DNA of 64,000 nucleotides from JAYFNU01 sp034933305 (GCA_034933305.1 JAYFNU010000006.1:62001-126000), one strand, 5' to 3'. Numbered from the stretch's first letter, positions 8,013 through 16,551 are shown. The notes: generated by a model not told the origin, from the sequence alone. Numbers and translations are program-made.

Positions 8013-9320
8013 GTGATAAAGGTTGCAAAATTCGGCGGCTCCTCCCTCGCGAACGCGGAACAGCTCGGCAAGGTGCGCTCGATCGTCTGGGGCGACCGGG
8101 ATATCCGCGCCGTCGTCGTCTCCGCGCCCGGCAGGGACGCGTCGCACGACAGGAAGATCACCGACTTGCTCTATCGCTGCTGCGACAGCGTCAACGATGT
8201 CGAGAGCTTCAACGCCGCGTTCGACGTGGTGCGCGCGCGCTTTGAAGAGATCCGCGACGCGCTGTCGCTCGACGTCGACCTCGGCGGGGAATTCGCCGCC
8301 ATCCGCGCAAAATGCGCCGAGGATTTTTCGCCGAGCTGGCTCGTGTCGCGCGGCGAATACCTGACCGCGCGGCTTGTCGCCGCCGCGCTCGGCTATGCCT
8401 TTGTCGACGCGGCCGACTGGCTGTGCTTCGACTTCGACAAGAAGGTCGACGTCCACCTCTCCTCCAAAAAATTCCGCGAGGCCGCGGCAAAATGCGACCA
8501 CATCGTCACGCCCGGCTTTTACGGCGTGCTGCCCAGCGGGGAGATCCATCTTTTCCCCCGCGGCGGCTCCGACCTCACCGGGGCCTACGCCGCGGCGGCG
8601 CTGCGCGCGGACATGTATGAAAACTGGACCGATGTGCCGGGCATCCTCATGGCCGATCCCAAGATCGTCGACGCGCCCAAGCCCATCGCGCACATGACCT
8701 ACGACGAGCTGCGGGAGCTCTCCTACATGGGCGCCGTGGTCGTCCACGCCGAGACCGTCTTCCCGCTGCTGACGAACGGCATCCCGCTGCACATTCTCAA
8801 CACGAACGACCCCGCGGCCCCCGGCACGCGCGTCGACGAGTGCCCGCCCGACAGCGACGGCGATTTCGTGACGGGCATCGCGGGCAAGCAGGATTATTCG
8901 ATCCTTTCGATCTACAAAAACGGCATGTCCGGCCACTCGAAATATGTCCGCCGGGCGCTCGAGGCCTGCGAAAAGCGCGGGGTCAACGTCGAGCACATCC
9001 CGAAGGGGATCGACGATTTCGCGCTCGTCGTCTCCGGGGCTTCGCTGCGCGGCTGTCTTGACGGACTGCTCGCCGACATCAAGACCCAGTGCGAGCCCGA
9101 CCTCGTCGACGTCGCCCACGGCATGAGCCTCGTCGCCATCGTCGGCGCGCGCATGGCGCAGCATCCCGGCGTCGCCGGCCGCCTGTTCGGCGCGCTGGGC
9201 GCCGCGGGTATCAACATCCGCATCATCGAGCAGGGCGCCGCGGAGCGCAGCATCATATTCGGCGTCGCCGACGCCGATTTCACCCGGGCCGTGCGCGTGC
9301 TTTACGACAGCTTTTCCTGA
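8013..9320 (+). CDS. lysC: Aspartate kinase
   Basis: A 435-residue aspartokinase catalysing the first step from aspartate to lysine, threonine and methionine. The amino-acid kinase domain starts with KFGGSSLAN, and GRGGSD-like substrate motifs follow (FPRGGSDLTGAYAAAAL near 185, WTDVPGI near 210). Two C-terminal ACT domains occupy about residues 290-435, ending with the INIRIIEQGA block, so allosteric control by lysine and/or threonine is likely. Translation starts at GTG 8013, just inside a promoter with a short leader. It is monocistronic and, unlike the nearby ABC importer, has no L-box. Confidence 0.94.
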   Translation: MIKVAKFGGSSLANAEQLGKVRSIVWGDRDIRAVVVSAPGRDASHDRKITDLLYRCCDSVNDVESFNAAFDVVRARFEEIRDALSLDVDLGGEFAAIRAKCAEDFSPSWLVSRGEYLTARLVAAALGYAFVDAADWLCFDFDKKVDVHLSSKKFREAAAKCDHIVTPGFYGVLPSGEIHLFPRGGSDLTGAYAAAALRADMYENWTDVPGILMADPKIVDAPKPIAHMTYDELRELSYMGAVVVHAETVFPLLTNGIPLHILNTNDPAAPGTRVDECPPDSDGDFVTGIAGKQDYSILSIYKNGMSGHSKYVRRALEACEKRGVNVEHIPKGIDDFALVVSGASLRGCLDGLLADIKTQCEPDLVDVAHGMSLVAIVGARMAQHPGVAGRLFGALGAAGINIRIIEQGAAERSIIFGVADADFTRAVRVLYDSFS

Positions 9321-9352
9321 GCGGCGCGGAACTGCGGGAACAAAGGAATACA

Positions 9353-9420
9353 GCCGCCGGTTTTGCCCGGCGGACACGGACGGCAGGGCCCCCTTGCGCA
9401 GCGCAGGCGGGGCCCTGCCG
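9353..9420. repeat. Intergenic GC-rich hairpins
   Basis: Two stem-loops follow the aspartate kinase gene: CCGCCGG / CCGGCGG (9354-9373) and a long one with perfect 12-bp arms (9381-9392 and 9409-9420) plus an inner six-pair stem. Neither has a strong T-run after it, so they may stabilise mRNA ends rather than act as classical terminators. The remaining bases to 9514 hold no gene that I can see. Confidence 0.6.
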
Positions 9421-9514
9421 CTGCAATTCGGAACGACATCGCGCGGCGGCTTTTCCCGGCCCCGCCGCCGCGGCCGAAAAGGCCGTTTTCCGCGCGGGAC
9501 TTGCCCCGCAGCGG

Positions 9515-9543
9515 TTGTTTTTGCGGGGCTTTTCCGATATAAT
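9515..9543 (+). promoter_or_regulatory. Promoter of the ROK kinase gene
   Basis: -35 TTGTTT (9515-9520), 17-base spacer and perfect -10 TATAAT (9538-9543). Confidence 0.75.
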
Positions 9544-9573
9544 GGGGACAAACAGGATCGCAGGAGGTGCACC

Positions 9574-10524
9574 ATGCAGTACAGGATCGGCATCGATCTC
9601 GGCGGCACCGACATCAAGGCGGGCGTCGTCGACGAAAACTTCAGCATCGCTGCAAAGTTCAGCCAGCCGACGCTGGCCCAGCGCCCCTATCCGGAGGTCG
9701 TGCGCGACATGGCGGCGGCCGCGGCGGCCGCGGCGCAGCAGGCGGGCGTCGAGCTGCGCGATTGCGCGTGCGTGGGCGTCGGGACGCCCGGCTTCGTCAA
9801 CTGCAAGACCGACCGCATCGCCTTCGCGGGGAACCTCAACTGGCACAATGTGCCGCTGCGCGAGGAGCTCGGGAACTACGTCCCCGTGCCCGTCTTCGTC
9901 GGCAACGACGCCAACTGCGCCGTCATCGGCGAGACGCTCGCGGGCGCCGCGCGCGGGCGCAGCAACGTCGTGCTCATCACGCTCGGCACGGGCGTCGGCG
10001 GCGGCGTCGTCATCGACGGAAAGATGTTCTGCGGCGGCGACGGCATGGGCACCGAGCTCGGCCACACGCCGCTCGTGTACGGCGGCGAGCCCTGCACCTG
10101 CGGGCTGCGCGGCTGTCTCGAGGCCTACGCGTCCGTGACGGCCCTCATCCGCCAGACGACGCGCGCCATGCAGGCGCACCCCGAGTCGCTCATGAACACC
10201 TACGCCGCCCAGCAGGGCAAGGTCGACGGGCGGACCTCTTTCGACTGCGCGAAAAAGAACGATGCGGCGGCGCTCGCCGTCGTCGACCAGTATATCGAAT
10301 ACGTCGCCGCGGGCATCGGCGGGCTCGTGTGCACCTTCCGGCCGGATATCGTGCTCGTCGCGGGCGCGATCAGCAACGAGCGCGAATATCTCTTCGATCC
10401 GCTCAACGAGAAGGTCGCGAAATATGTTTTTGCCAGCAGCGCCATCGGCGTGCCGCCCATCCAGCGCGCGACGCTCGGCAACGACGCGGGCATCATCGGC
10501 GCCGCGTTCGGCGACAGGATGTGA
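9574..10524 (+). CDS. ROK-family sugar kinase (glucokinase-like)
   Basis: A 316-residue ROK-family protein expected to phosphorylate glucose or a related hexose with ATP. It shows the phosphate-binding IGIDLGGTDIKAGVV at the N-terminus, the sugar/catalytic region around FVGNDANCAVIGE, the GTGVGGGVVIDG block and the ROK zinc motif CTCGLRGCLE. There is no N-terminal helix-turn-helix, so it is a kinase, not a NagC-type repressor. Start ATG 9574 follows AGGAGGT. The Gfo/Idh-like gene begins 7 bases downstream, so the two are co-transcribed. Whether the substrate is glucose, N-acetylhexosamine or another sugar is open. Confidence 0.9.
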   Translation: MQYRIGIDLGGTDIKAGVVDENFSIAAKFSQPTLAQRPYPEVVRDMAAAAAAAAQQAGVELRDCACVGVGTPGFVNCKTDRIAFAGNLNWHNVPLREELGNYVPVPVFVGNDANCAVIGETLAGAARGRSNVVLITLGTGVGGGVVIDGKMFCGGDGMGTELGHTPLVYGGEPCTCGLRGCLEAYASVTALIRQTTRAMQAHPESLMNTYAAQQGKVDGRTSFDCAKKNDAAALAVVDQYIEYVAAGIGGLVCTFRPDIVLVAGAISNEREYLFDPLNEKVAKYVFASSAIGVPPIQRATLGNDAGIIGAAFGDRM

Positions 10525-10531
10525 GGAAAAA

Positions 10532-11488
10532 ATGCGGTTTGCAGTTATCGGCACGGGCGCGCTGAGCGCCGACGTGATCGCCGCGGGGCGTGAAAACGGG
10601 GATTTTGAGCTGGCCTGCGTCTGCGCGCGTTCCGAAAAGCGGGCGCGGGAGATGCTCGCGTCCGTCGGCGCGGACGCGCCCGTCGTGCGCGAGCTTGCGG
10701 CGGTCGCGGCGGATGCATCGGTCGACGCCGCCTATGTCGGCGCGCCGCTGCCCGCGCGCTTCGACGAGGTCATGGCGCTGCTCGCGGCGGGGAAGCCGGT
10801 GCTCGCGGAGCTGCCGGCCGCGCCGTGCGGCGACGATTACCGGCGCCTTGCCGCGGCGGCTGCCGCGTCCGGCGCGCGGTTCGCCGAGGCGGCGCGCGCG
10901 CTGTGCACGCCGGGCTTCGCGGCGGTCAAGACGGCCTGCGCGCCGCTCGGAGCGCTGCGCGGGGCGCATTTCCTCTTCGGCGCGGACGACAACGGCCGGC
11001 CGGCCGCCGCCGCTCCGGAGCGAACGGCGGCGCCGCTGTGGGAGCTCGCGTGCGCGGGCGCGCGCACGGCGATCGCGCTGTTCGGCGCGCCGGACGCCGT
11101 GGAGGGAGAGCTGCGCCGGCGGGCGGACAATTTTGAGACGCGCCTGTGCGCCGTGCTGCGCTTCGGGGACGCGCAGGTGCGCATCGACTGCTCCCGGACC
11201 GAGGCGCTCGGCCGCGGCGCGCAGCTCGACTTCGACGGCGGCAGTGTCCTGCTCGACGACGCCGACTGGCCGCGCCTCGTGCGCGTGCGGACGGCGGACG
11301 GGGAGCGGACGGTCTTCACCGAGGATTCCCCCTACGCGGGGACGCGGCAGGCGCTTGCGCGCTTTGCGTCGCCGGACAGCGAAGATGCGCAGCAGGCGGA
11401 TCTGTCCGCCGTGGCGGACGCCCTGCGCCGGGCGACCGGCGACGATGTCCCGATGGCGCTCCCGCATGTCGGCGGCTTTGTCCGCTGA
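10532..11488 (+). CDS. Gfo/Idh/MocA-like oxidoreductase with altered catalytic motif
   Basis: A 318-residue protein with an N-terminal Rossmann fold (FAVIGTGALSADVI) and the overall Gfo/Idh/MocA layout. The usual catalytic E-K-P motif (GKHVLCEKP in the family) reads GKPVLAELP here: Lys is replaced by Leu at residue 94. The following C-terminal domain is unusually alanine- and arginine-rich. Loss of the lysine suggests a non-catalytic or altered member. Start ATG 10532 lies 7 bases after the ROK kinase stop, with GAGGAAAAA as a ribosome site. Its partner role to the sugar kinase is inference. Confidence 0.75.
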   Translation: MRFAVIGTGALSADVIAAGRENGDFELACVCARSEKRAREMLASVGADAPVVRELAAVAADASVDAAYVGAPLPARFDEVMALLAAGKPVLAELPAAPCGDDYRRLAAAAAASGARFAEAARALCTPGFAAVKTACAPLGALRGAHFLFGADDNGRPAAAAPERTAAPLWELACAGARTAIALFGAPDAVEGELRRRADNFETRLCAVLRFGDAQVRIDCSRTEALGRGAQLDFDGGSVLLDDADWPRLVRVRTADGERTVFTEDSPYAGTRQALARFASPDSEDAQQADLSAVADALRRATGDDVPMALPHVGGFVR

Positions 11489-11542
11489 AGGATCGAAAAA
11501 CGCCGGCCGCGTTTGCGGCCGGCACCCATAAAACCGAAAAAA

Positions 11543-11578
11543 GCGCCCGTCTGCTGTCCTGCAGGCGGGCGCCTTTTT
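11543..11578. terminator. Bidirectional terminator between convergent genes
   Basis: GCGCCCGTCTGC / GCAGGCGGGCGC stem with an A-run before and CTTTTT after. Two further GC hairpins flank it (11502-11523 and 11581-11600). Confidence 0.8.
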
Positions 11579-11606
11579 CGCGCCCCGCGTCCGCGGGGCG
11601 GCACTT

Positions 11607-12182
11607 TTACCGCGCCGTCTCGGGCGCGTTCGCTTTCAGGAAGTCTTCGAAGCTGTCCGCGCTCTCCCGTGCCGCGACCGTGTCGGGGTCGAGATGGAAG
11701 GCGAAATGTCCGGCGGCGAGGACATACTCGCCGTCCTCCGAGCCGAGACCGCTCCGGGACGTCTCCAGGCCCTTCTTCCGATAAAAATCCCGGGCCTCGC
11801 CGTAAAGCTGCTCGCGCTTCTGCACGGCCTGCGCGACGTCCTCATTCGCATAGGAATAGCCGTCCACGACGGTCTGGCCGGCGACGCTCCTCGGCGCCGG
11901 GCAGTCCGCGTCGAGCGCGCTCACCTCGGACATGTACAGGTCGATCTCCCCGCCGTTCTCCTTCGGCCGCCAGGAAAAGCGGCTGAACGCGTAGTGCCAG
12001 TTCCCGTACGACGCGTCGTACAGATCCGGCATGTCCGCAAAACGGATCCGGTAATATCCGGCCGACCTCGTCCTCTTCACGAAGGGGATCCCGGCGAGGA
12101 ACTTTTTCGCATCCTTTTCCTTCTCGACGACGCCGATGATGCTGCGGCGTTCGCCCTGCTCGAGCTCCAGAAGATAAGCCAT
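11607..12182 (-). CDS. Hypothetical cytosolic protein
   Basis: A 191-residue protein that I do not recognise. It has no signal peptide or membrane segment. The N-terminal part (LLELEQGERRSIIGVVEKEKDA) is followed by an aromatic-rich stretch (YYRIRFADM, WHYAFSRFSW) and an acidic C-terminus. The start is set at 12182, where GGGAGG precedes the ATG at a good distance; the frame stays open for another 51 codons upstream, but that part is arginine-rich shadow sequence. An extended -10 TATACT lies on the minus strand (complement of 12282-12287). It stands alone between terminators. Confidence 0.65.
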   Translation of the reverse strand: MAYLLELEQGERRSIIGVVEKEKDAKKFLAGIPFVKRTRSAGYYRIRFADMPDLYDASYGNWHYAFSRFSWRPKENGGEIDLYMSEVSALDADCPAPRSVAGQTVVDGYSYANEDVAQAVQKREQLYGEARDFYRKKGLETSRSGLGSEDGEYVLAAGHFAFHLDPDTVAARESADSFEDFLKANAPETAR

Positions 12183-12311
12183 TGCAACCTCCCATGACGG
12201 AAAGATCCGGGGCGCGGAAATCGCCGCGCCCGTCCGGCGCCCTGTGCGGATCCCTGCCCGCGGCGCAGCCCGTCTTTGTCGAGTATACCATGCGCGGCGG
12301 ACGAACGGAAG

Positions 12312-12350
12312 GAAAAAATCGCCGCGGATGCGCATCCATCCGCGGCGATG
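12312..12350 (-). terminator. Terminator of the minus-strand methyl-transfer operon
   Basis: Perfect 12-bp stem (12319-12330 with 12337-12348) followed on the minus strand by a run of six T (complement of 12313-12318). It closes the operon that ends with the gene at 12381. Confidence 0.88.
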
Positions 12351-12380
12351 CTGTTCTGCGGCCGTCCGGCCCGGCCGGCG

Positions 12381-13238
12381 CTATGCCTTGTAGCCGTATT
12401 TCTCGGTCAGGCGCTCGTGCAGGCGGGCGATGTACGCCCCGTTGCAGCCGCAGCAGCCGCCGATATATTTGACGCCGCAGTCGAGCGCGGGCAGCGCGTC
12501 GTCGACAAAGGTGTCGATGTCGAACTGCATGCGGACCCCGCCCTTCTCGTCGACGGTCGGCTTGCCGGCGTTGGGCTTGAACAGCAGCGGAAGGTCGGTG
12601 TATTCGCGGAACTTCTTCATGACCGGCACGGCCGCGTCGGGCCCCAGCGAGCAGTTGAGGCCGACGGCGGCGATATTTTTGAATCCGGCGAGACCGCTGA
12701 TCATGTCCTGCACGGAATTGCCCATCATCGTGCGGCCGCGCTCGTCGAAGGTCATCGAGCAGAAGACCGGCAGGTCGTGCCTGTTCGCCGCCTTCACCGC
12801 GAGCTTGACCATCTCGATGTCCATGAAGGTCTGGATGAAAACGAGATCGGGCCTGCCCGCGGCGCCCGCGGAGATCTGCTCGTCAAAAATCTCGTAGGCC
12901 TCGTCGCAGCTGAGGTCGCCGTAGGGCTCGAGCAGCATCGACAGCGGCCCGACCGCGAGCGCGATCTTCGCGTGCCCGTCGATGCGCTCGTGCGCGAGCT
13001 CCATCGCGCGCGAGACGATCTGCGGAACGTTGTAGCCGGTGTTCTTCATGCTGATGCGGTTGGCGCCGAAGGTGTTGGCGAGGATGATCTCCGCGCCCGC
13101 GCCGACGAAGTCGTCGTGCAGCGAGCGCACGATGTCCGGCTGCTCGATGTTGTAGCGCCAGACCGCGACCTTGTTGTCGGTCTTTTCCCACAGCGTGGTG
13201 CCGACGGCCCCGTCGAGAAGTACGATGTCTTTCTTCAT
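12381..13238 (-). CDS. Homocysteine S-methyltransferase-type enzyme (MetH HMT-like)
   Basis: A 285-residue stand-alone homocysteine S-methyltransferase domain (Pfam S-methyl_trans type). It has LLDGAVGTTL at the N-terminus, the zinc-ligand Cys in GLNCSLGP (Cys196), and the paired ligands in GGCCG (Cys262/263). In MetH the same fold moves a methyl group from a corrinoid to homocysteine; here no folate, cobalamin or reactivation domains are fused. The corrinoid protein encoded just upstream is the obvious partner and the Fe-S activator of the same cluster replaces the reactivation domain. The methyl donor is unknown. Homocysteine as acceptor is likely, not proven. Confidence 0.88.
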   Translation of the reverse strand: MKKDIVLLDGAVGTTLWEKTDNKVAVWRYNIEQPDIVRSLHDDFVGAGAEIILANTFGANRISMKNTGYNVPQIVSRAMELAHERIDGHAKIALAVGPLSMLLEPYGDLSCDEAYEIFDEQISAGAAGRPDLVFIQTFMDIEMVKLAVKAANRHDLPVFCSMTFDERGRTMMGNSVQDMISGLAGFKNIAAVGLNCSLGPDAAVPVMKKFREYTDLPLLFKPNAGKPTVDEKGGVRMQFDIDTFVDDALPALDCGVKYIGGCCGCNGAYIARLHERLTEKYGYKA

Positions 13239-13263
13239 GTTTGTGTCCTTTCATATTTTCGCA

Positions 13264-13320
13264 GGGCGGGTGAAAGGCCCGCCTTTATAAAAAACGGGCC
13301 GGTCGTACCGGCCCGTTTTT
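13264..13320. terminator. Intercistronic hairpins in the methyl-transfer operon
   Basis: A symmetrical terminator-like stem ACGGGCCGGT / ACCGGCCCGT (13294-13316) with A and T runs on both sides, plus a second GGCGGG / CCCGCC hairpin (13265-13283), lies between the corrinoid-protein and methyltransferase genes. It may lower expression of the downstream gene relative to the corrinoid carrier. Confidence 0.75.
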
Positions 13321-13336
13321 ATCGGATGGCGGCTGT

Positions 13337-13975
13337 TCAGCCGGCGAGATAGGAGAGTGCCGCATCCGCGGCGCTCGCGGCGTCGGGGGTGTAGCAGTCG
13401 GCCTTGATGGAGTCGCAGAACGCCTGGTTGACCGGCGCGCCGCCCACCATGATCTTGACCTTGTCGCGCATGCCGGCGTCCTCGAAGAGCTTGACGACGT
13501 CGCGCATGCCGTTCATCGTCGTGGTCAGAAGCGCGGAGCAGCAGACGAGTTGCGCGTTGTGCGCCTTCGCCTCGTCGAAGAAGCGCTGGGGCTCGACGTC
13601 GCTGCCGAGGTCGACGACGTTGATGCCGCGGCCTTCCATCATCATGCGCACGAGGTTTTTTCCGATGTCGTGCAGATCGCCCTTGATGGTGCCGATGACG
13701 GCCGTGCCCTTGGACTCGACGCCCTCGGCGACGAGGTAGGGGCGGATGAGGTCGATGCCCGCGTTCATCGCGCGCGCCGCGACAAGGACTTCGGGGACGA
13801 AGATGTCGCCGTTTTTGAATTTTTCACCGATCTCGGTCATGCCGGACAGCAGCGCCTTATTGAGGATGTCCGTGGGGGCCACGCCCTGCGAGAGCGCGTC
13901 GGACACGAGCGTCTTGACGATCTTGGCCTTGCCGGCCTGCATATTGGCATTGATTTCGCTGAGAATCTCAGACAT
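13337..13975 (-). CDS. Corrinoid-binding methyl carrier protein
   Basis: A 212-residue corrinoid protein of the MtaC/MttC/MtbC type. Residues 1-90 form the methionine-synthase-like helical cap (ending near EIGEKFKNGDIFVPEVLVAARAM); residues 90-212 form the Rossmann-like B12 domain. The cobalt-ligating motif is complete: GDLHDIGKNLV with His102. It carries methyl groups as methyl-Co(III) between methyltransferases. It has its own promoter (14027-14054), is preceded by the DUF2284 gene and followed by the homocysteine-methyltransferase-type gene. No substrate-specific MtaB/MttB-type methyltransferase is encoded alongside, so the methyl source remains open. Confidence 0.94.
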   Translation of the reverse strand: MSEILSEINANMQAGKAKIVKTLVSDALSQGVAPTDILNKALLSGMTEIGEKFKNGDIFVPEVLVAARAMNAGIDLIRPYLVAEGVESKGTAVIGTIKGDLHDIGKNLVRMMMEGRGINVVDLGSDVEPQRFFDEAKAHNAQLVCCSALLTTTMNGMRDVVKLFEDAGMRDKVKIMVGGAPVNQAFCDSIKADCYTPDAASAADAALSYLAG

Positions 13976-14026
13976 ATTGTTTTTCCTCCGTGAAAATTTC
14001 TGTTTTTATATGATCATCCGGAAATG

Positions 14027-14054
14027 ATTATACCTGTATTCCGGCGGTGCGCAA
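14027..14054 (-). promoter_or_regulatory. Internal promoter of the corrinoid-protein gene
   Basis: On the minus strand, -35 TTGCGC (complement of 14049-14054), 16-base spacer, and -10 TATAAT (complement of 14027-14032), just after the DUF2284 gene. Confidence 0.7.
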
Positions 14055-14058
14055 TGGG

Positions 14059-14598
14059 TCAGACGAGCAGGAAACAGCTCGTGTAGGCGATGGTGTTTTT
14101 CCCGTAATTGTAGCGCAGGCCGTTGCGCTCGCACACCTGGCTGACGAACAGCCCGTAGGATTCCATCGACGGCGCCATCAGCTCGGGAAAGCGGCAGGGC
14201 GCGTCGGGATAGGTGCAGGTCTCGCAGCGCGTGCATGAGCCGGCGGCCATGGGGACCATGTTCGGGTAAAGCGGCCGCAGCAGCCTGAGCAGCTTGTCGA
14301 AGTGCTCCTTGTGGGCCTTTTCGGCGGCGACCATCGAGTCGTAGTCGAATTCGTCCTCGAGCGAGCCGACCGTCTGCACGAGGATGCCCTCCTTGTAGGG
14401 TGCCATCTTCGCGCGGATCTCCTCGAGCGTTCCGCAGGCGGGCGGGCAGGACCAGGTCTTGCCGTAGCGCCGGCACCGGTCGGCGGTGCACATGACGCGG
14501 ATGTCGTCGAGGAATTCGAGCGTCGAGGCGTCGAGCTTTCCCCAGTTGGTGAAGCCGCACGCTTCGGCGTCGGCAAAGAGCTTGTCATAATCCAGCAT
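14059..14598 (-). CDS. DUF2284 metal-binding protein
   Basis: A 179-residue cysteine-rich protein of the DUF2284 family. Conserved blocks are CTADRCRRYGKTWSCPPACG near residue 37 and a ferredoxin-like SCTRCETCTYPDAPCRFP near 121, giving about ten cysteines that probably hold an iron-sulfur cluster or other metal. The protein is cytosolic. It starts 12 bases after the Fe-S corrinoid activator gene with a strong GGAGAG site and precedes the corrinoid-protein gene. Family members are found near corrinoid methyltransferases, so an electron-transfer or activation role is plausible; the biochemical function is not established. Confidence 0.85.
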   Translation of the reverse strand: MLDYDKLFADAEACGFTNWGKLDASTLEFLDDIRVMCTADRCRRYGKTWSCPPACGTLEEIRAKMAPYKEGILVQTVGSLEDEFDYDSMVAAEKAHKEHFDKLLRLLRPLYPNMVPMAAGSCTRCETCTYPDAPCRFPELMAPSMESYGLFVSQVCERNGLRYNYGKNTIAYTSCFLLV

Positions 14599-14610
14599 AT
14601 CGTCTCTCCT

Positions 14611-16128
14611 TTACGGTTCGAAACTCATTTCGTCCACATAGGCGTCCATGAACGCGGCGCACGAGGACAGCTCGACGTAGGTGCAGCTGTCGGCGATGCC
14701 CGCGAGCGTGCGCCGCGCGTCCGCGCGCAGCAGCGACGCGCACGCGCCGTCGCCCGCCGAGTTGCCAACGACCTCGATGCGCCCGAGCAGCTCGCGCGGC
14801 AGCAGCCCGATCTCCACCGCGGAGGTCTTGTCGATGTAACTGCCGAAGCCGCCCGCAAGGAACAGCTTGTCGATGTCGGCGAAGCGCAGGCCCGCCCTGT
14901 CGATGAGGATGCGCAGCCCCGCCGCGACGGCGGCCTTCGCGAGCTGCACCTGGCGGATATCGTTCTGCGTGATAAACACGCCGCGGTCTTCCGTGAGGAA
15001 AAAGACGGTCCCGTTCTCGTTCTCGCCGAGCAGCGGCGTCGCCGCTGCGTCCGCACACAGGCGCCCCGTCTCGTCGACGACGCCCAGCCGCAGCATGACC
15101 GCGACCGCGTCGATGAGCCCCGAGCCGCAGACGCCCTTCGCGTCCCCGCCGCCGATGACCGAGCATCGCAGCGCCCCGTCCTCAAAGCGCACGGCGTTGA
15201 TCGCGCCGGTGACTCCCGCCATGCCGCAGGTGATCTCGGCGCCTTCGAACGCCGGCCCCGCCGCCGTCGCGCAGCAGTCGAACCGCCCGCCGCGGCACAG
15301 CGCCATCTCGCCGTTGGTGCCCACGTCGAGAAACAGGCAGGGCTTCTCCTCCCGCTGCGCGCCGCACGCGAGCAGACCCGCCGTGATGTCGCCGCCGACG
15401 TAGCCCGCGACGCACGGGCACAGCAGCAGCCGGGCGCCGGGGAAGGCGCCGAAGCGCCTGTCCGTCCCCTCGCTTTCGCGGAAGAGCGTCGCCGGCCTGA
15501 AGGGCGCGACGCCGATGGGCGTCGGGTCGAGCCCTGCGAAGAGATGCTCCATCACGGTGTTGCCCGCGATGACGATGCGGCGCACGTCGGCGTCGTCGGC
15601 CCCCGCGGCCGCGCACAGCGCGCGGATGTAGCCCGCAAGCTGGCCCGCGATGGCCTCGCGGAGGGCCTCCGTTCCGTTTTCGGCGGCATAGCTGATGCGG
15701 GAGATGACGTCTGCGCCGTACGGGCGCTGGTCGTTCGCCCCGCTCTTTGTCCCGAGGCGGCGGCCCGTGGAAAGCTCGAACAGATGGACGACGACCGTCG
15801 TGGTGCCGATGTCGACGGCGACGCCGAGCCCCTGCTCGCCGTCCGCCTGCACCGCGCCCGCGCGCCCGAATTCCTCGATGTGCATGGCCGCCTCGCCCCC
15901 CGTGCGCACGCGAAGACCCGGCGCCGCCGGCGTCTGGCAGGCGAGGACCTCGCGGGCGCCCTGCGCGTCCTCGAGCGTCACGCGGCACTTACCGCACACC
16001 CCGTGCCCCCCGCAGGGAGCCTCGACGAAGATGTCGGCGCGCCGAAGAGCGTCGAGCAGGGTGTCCCCCCGCCCGGCGCTCACAAGCCGTTCTGTTGCGT
16101 CCGTGAGGACCGTAAAGGTAAAATCCAT
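14611..16128 (-). CDS. Fe-S corrinoid-activation protein (RACo-like, ASKHA domain)
   Basis: A 505-residue reductive activator of corrinoid proteins. The N-terminal ferredoxin-like domain binds [2Fe-2S] through Cys39, 45, 48 and 64 (APCGGHGVCGKC, LACQT). The large C-terminal part is a DUF4445/ASKHA-type ATPase (AVDIGTTTVVVHL, NTVMEHL, DVGTNGEMAL, LAGGFGSYID). The family uses ATP to drive one-electron reduction of inactive Co(II) to Co(I). Start ATG 16128 is preferred over the upstream frame to 16203, because the likely promoter -10 (complement of 16165-16170) lies inside that extension. It is the first gene of the minus-strand operon. Confidence 0.93.
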   Translation of the reverse strand: MDFTFTVLTDATERLVSAGRGDTLLDALRRADIFVEAPCGGHGVCGKCRVTLEDAQGAREVLACQTPAAPGLRVRTGGEAAMHIEEFGRAGAVQADGEQGLGVAVDIGTTTVVVHLFELSTGRRLGTKSGANDQRPYGADVISRISYAAENGTEALREAIAGQLAGYIRALCAAAGADDADVRRIVIAGNTVMEHLFAGLDPTPIGVAPFRPATLFRESEGTDRRFGAFPGARLLLCPCVAGYVGGDITAGLLACGAQREEKPCLFLDVGTNGEMALCRGGRFDCCATAAGPAFEGAEITCGMAGVTGAINAVRFEDGALRCSVIGGGDAKGVCGSGLIDAVAVMLRLGVVDETGRLCADAAATPLLGENENGTVFFLTEDRGVFITQNDIRQVQLAKAAVAAGLRILIDRAGLRFADIDKLFLAGGFGSYIDKTSAVEIGLLPRELLGRIEVVGNSAGDGACASLLRADARRTLAGIADSCTYVELSSCAAFMDAYVDEMSFEP

Positions 16129-16164
16129 GCGCCGGTCTGCCCCCAGGGATATTATTATAGCTAC

Positions 16165-16193
16165 ATTATATTTGCGCGGAAAAAGGGTGTATA
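16165..16193 (-). promoter_or_regulatory. Promoter of the minus-strand methyl-transfer operon
   Basis: -35 TATACA (complement of 16188-16193), 17-base spacer and -10 TATAAT (complement of 16165-16170), giving a leader of about 30 bases. Confidence 0.65.
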
Positions 16194-16314
16194 TAAATTT
16201 CATCTCACAAAAATCAAAAAATAATCCAAAAAGGGCGCCGTTCCCCCCGGCGGGCGCAAATTTGTAGGATTATTTTGTTTTATGGGAATATTATATCATT
16301 CGAAAGCGCTTGTG

Positions 16315-16344
16315 TTGACTTAATTTATAAAATTGCGGTATGAT
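16315..16344 (+). promoter_or_regulatory. Promoter of the UroD-fusion/CobW operon
   Basis: -35 TTGACT (16315-16320), 18-base spacer and -10 TATGAT (16339-16344). A leader of about 200 bases follows (16351-16551); it contains no recognisable cobalamin, SAM or other riboswitch motif, only AT-rich and partly self-complementary sequence. Confidence 0.7.
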
Positions 16345-16551
16345 GGTCGCGCAGGCGGCCCAAAGCGTCTTTTTTGAGCCGCAGCGCGTTTTAGACAAAG
16401 GCGCAATCCGATTTTTGTGGAAACCGCAGACAATCAAAATCACAAAATGGGCGTTATTTTTCTATAAGCGGCCCGCGCGGTTCTGTAAAATAAAGGCGCG
16501 GTCCCAATAAAGCTGATTCAAAAATACAGTTGAGATAAAAGGAGAACAGGC

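Noticed and set aside
9381..9420. Long hairpin as a terminator after aspartate kinase
   Set aside because: The arms are perfect but no T-run follows, so it is listed only as a hairpin.
16129..16203. 25-residue N-terminal extension of the corrinoid activator
   Set aside because: The best minus-strand promoter -10 falls inside it, and family members begin at the ferredoxin domain.
16345..16551. Possible cobalamin riboswitch before the UroD fusion
   Set aside because: I looked for the B12-box core and found no match; the leader is AT-rich with only weak pairing.
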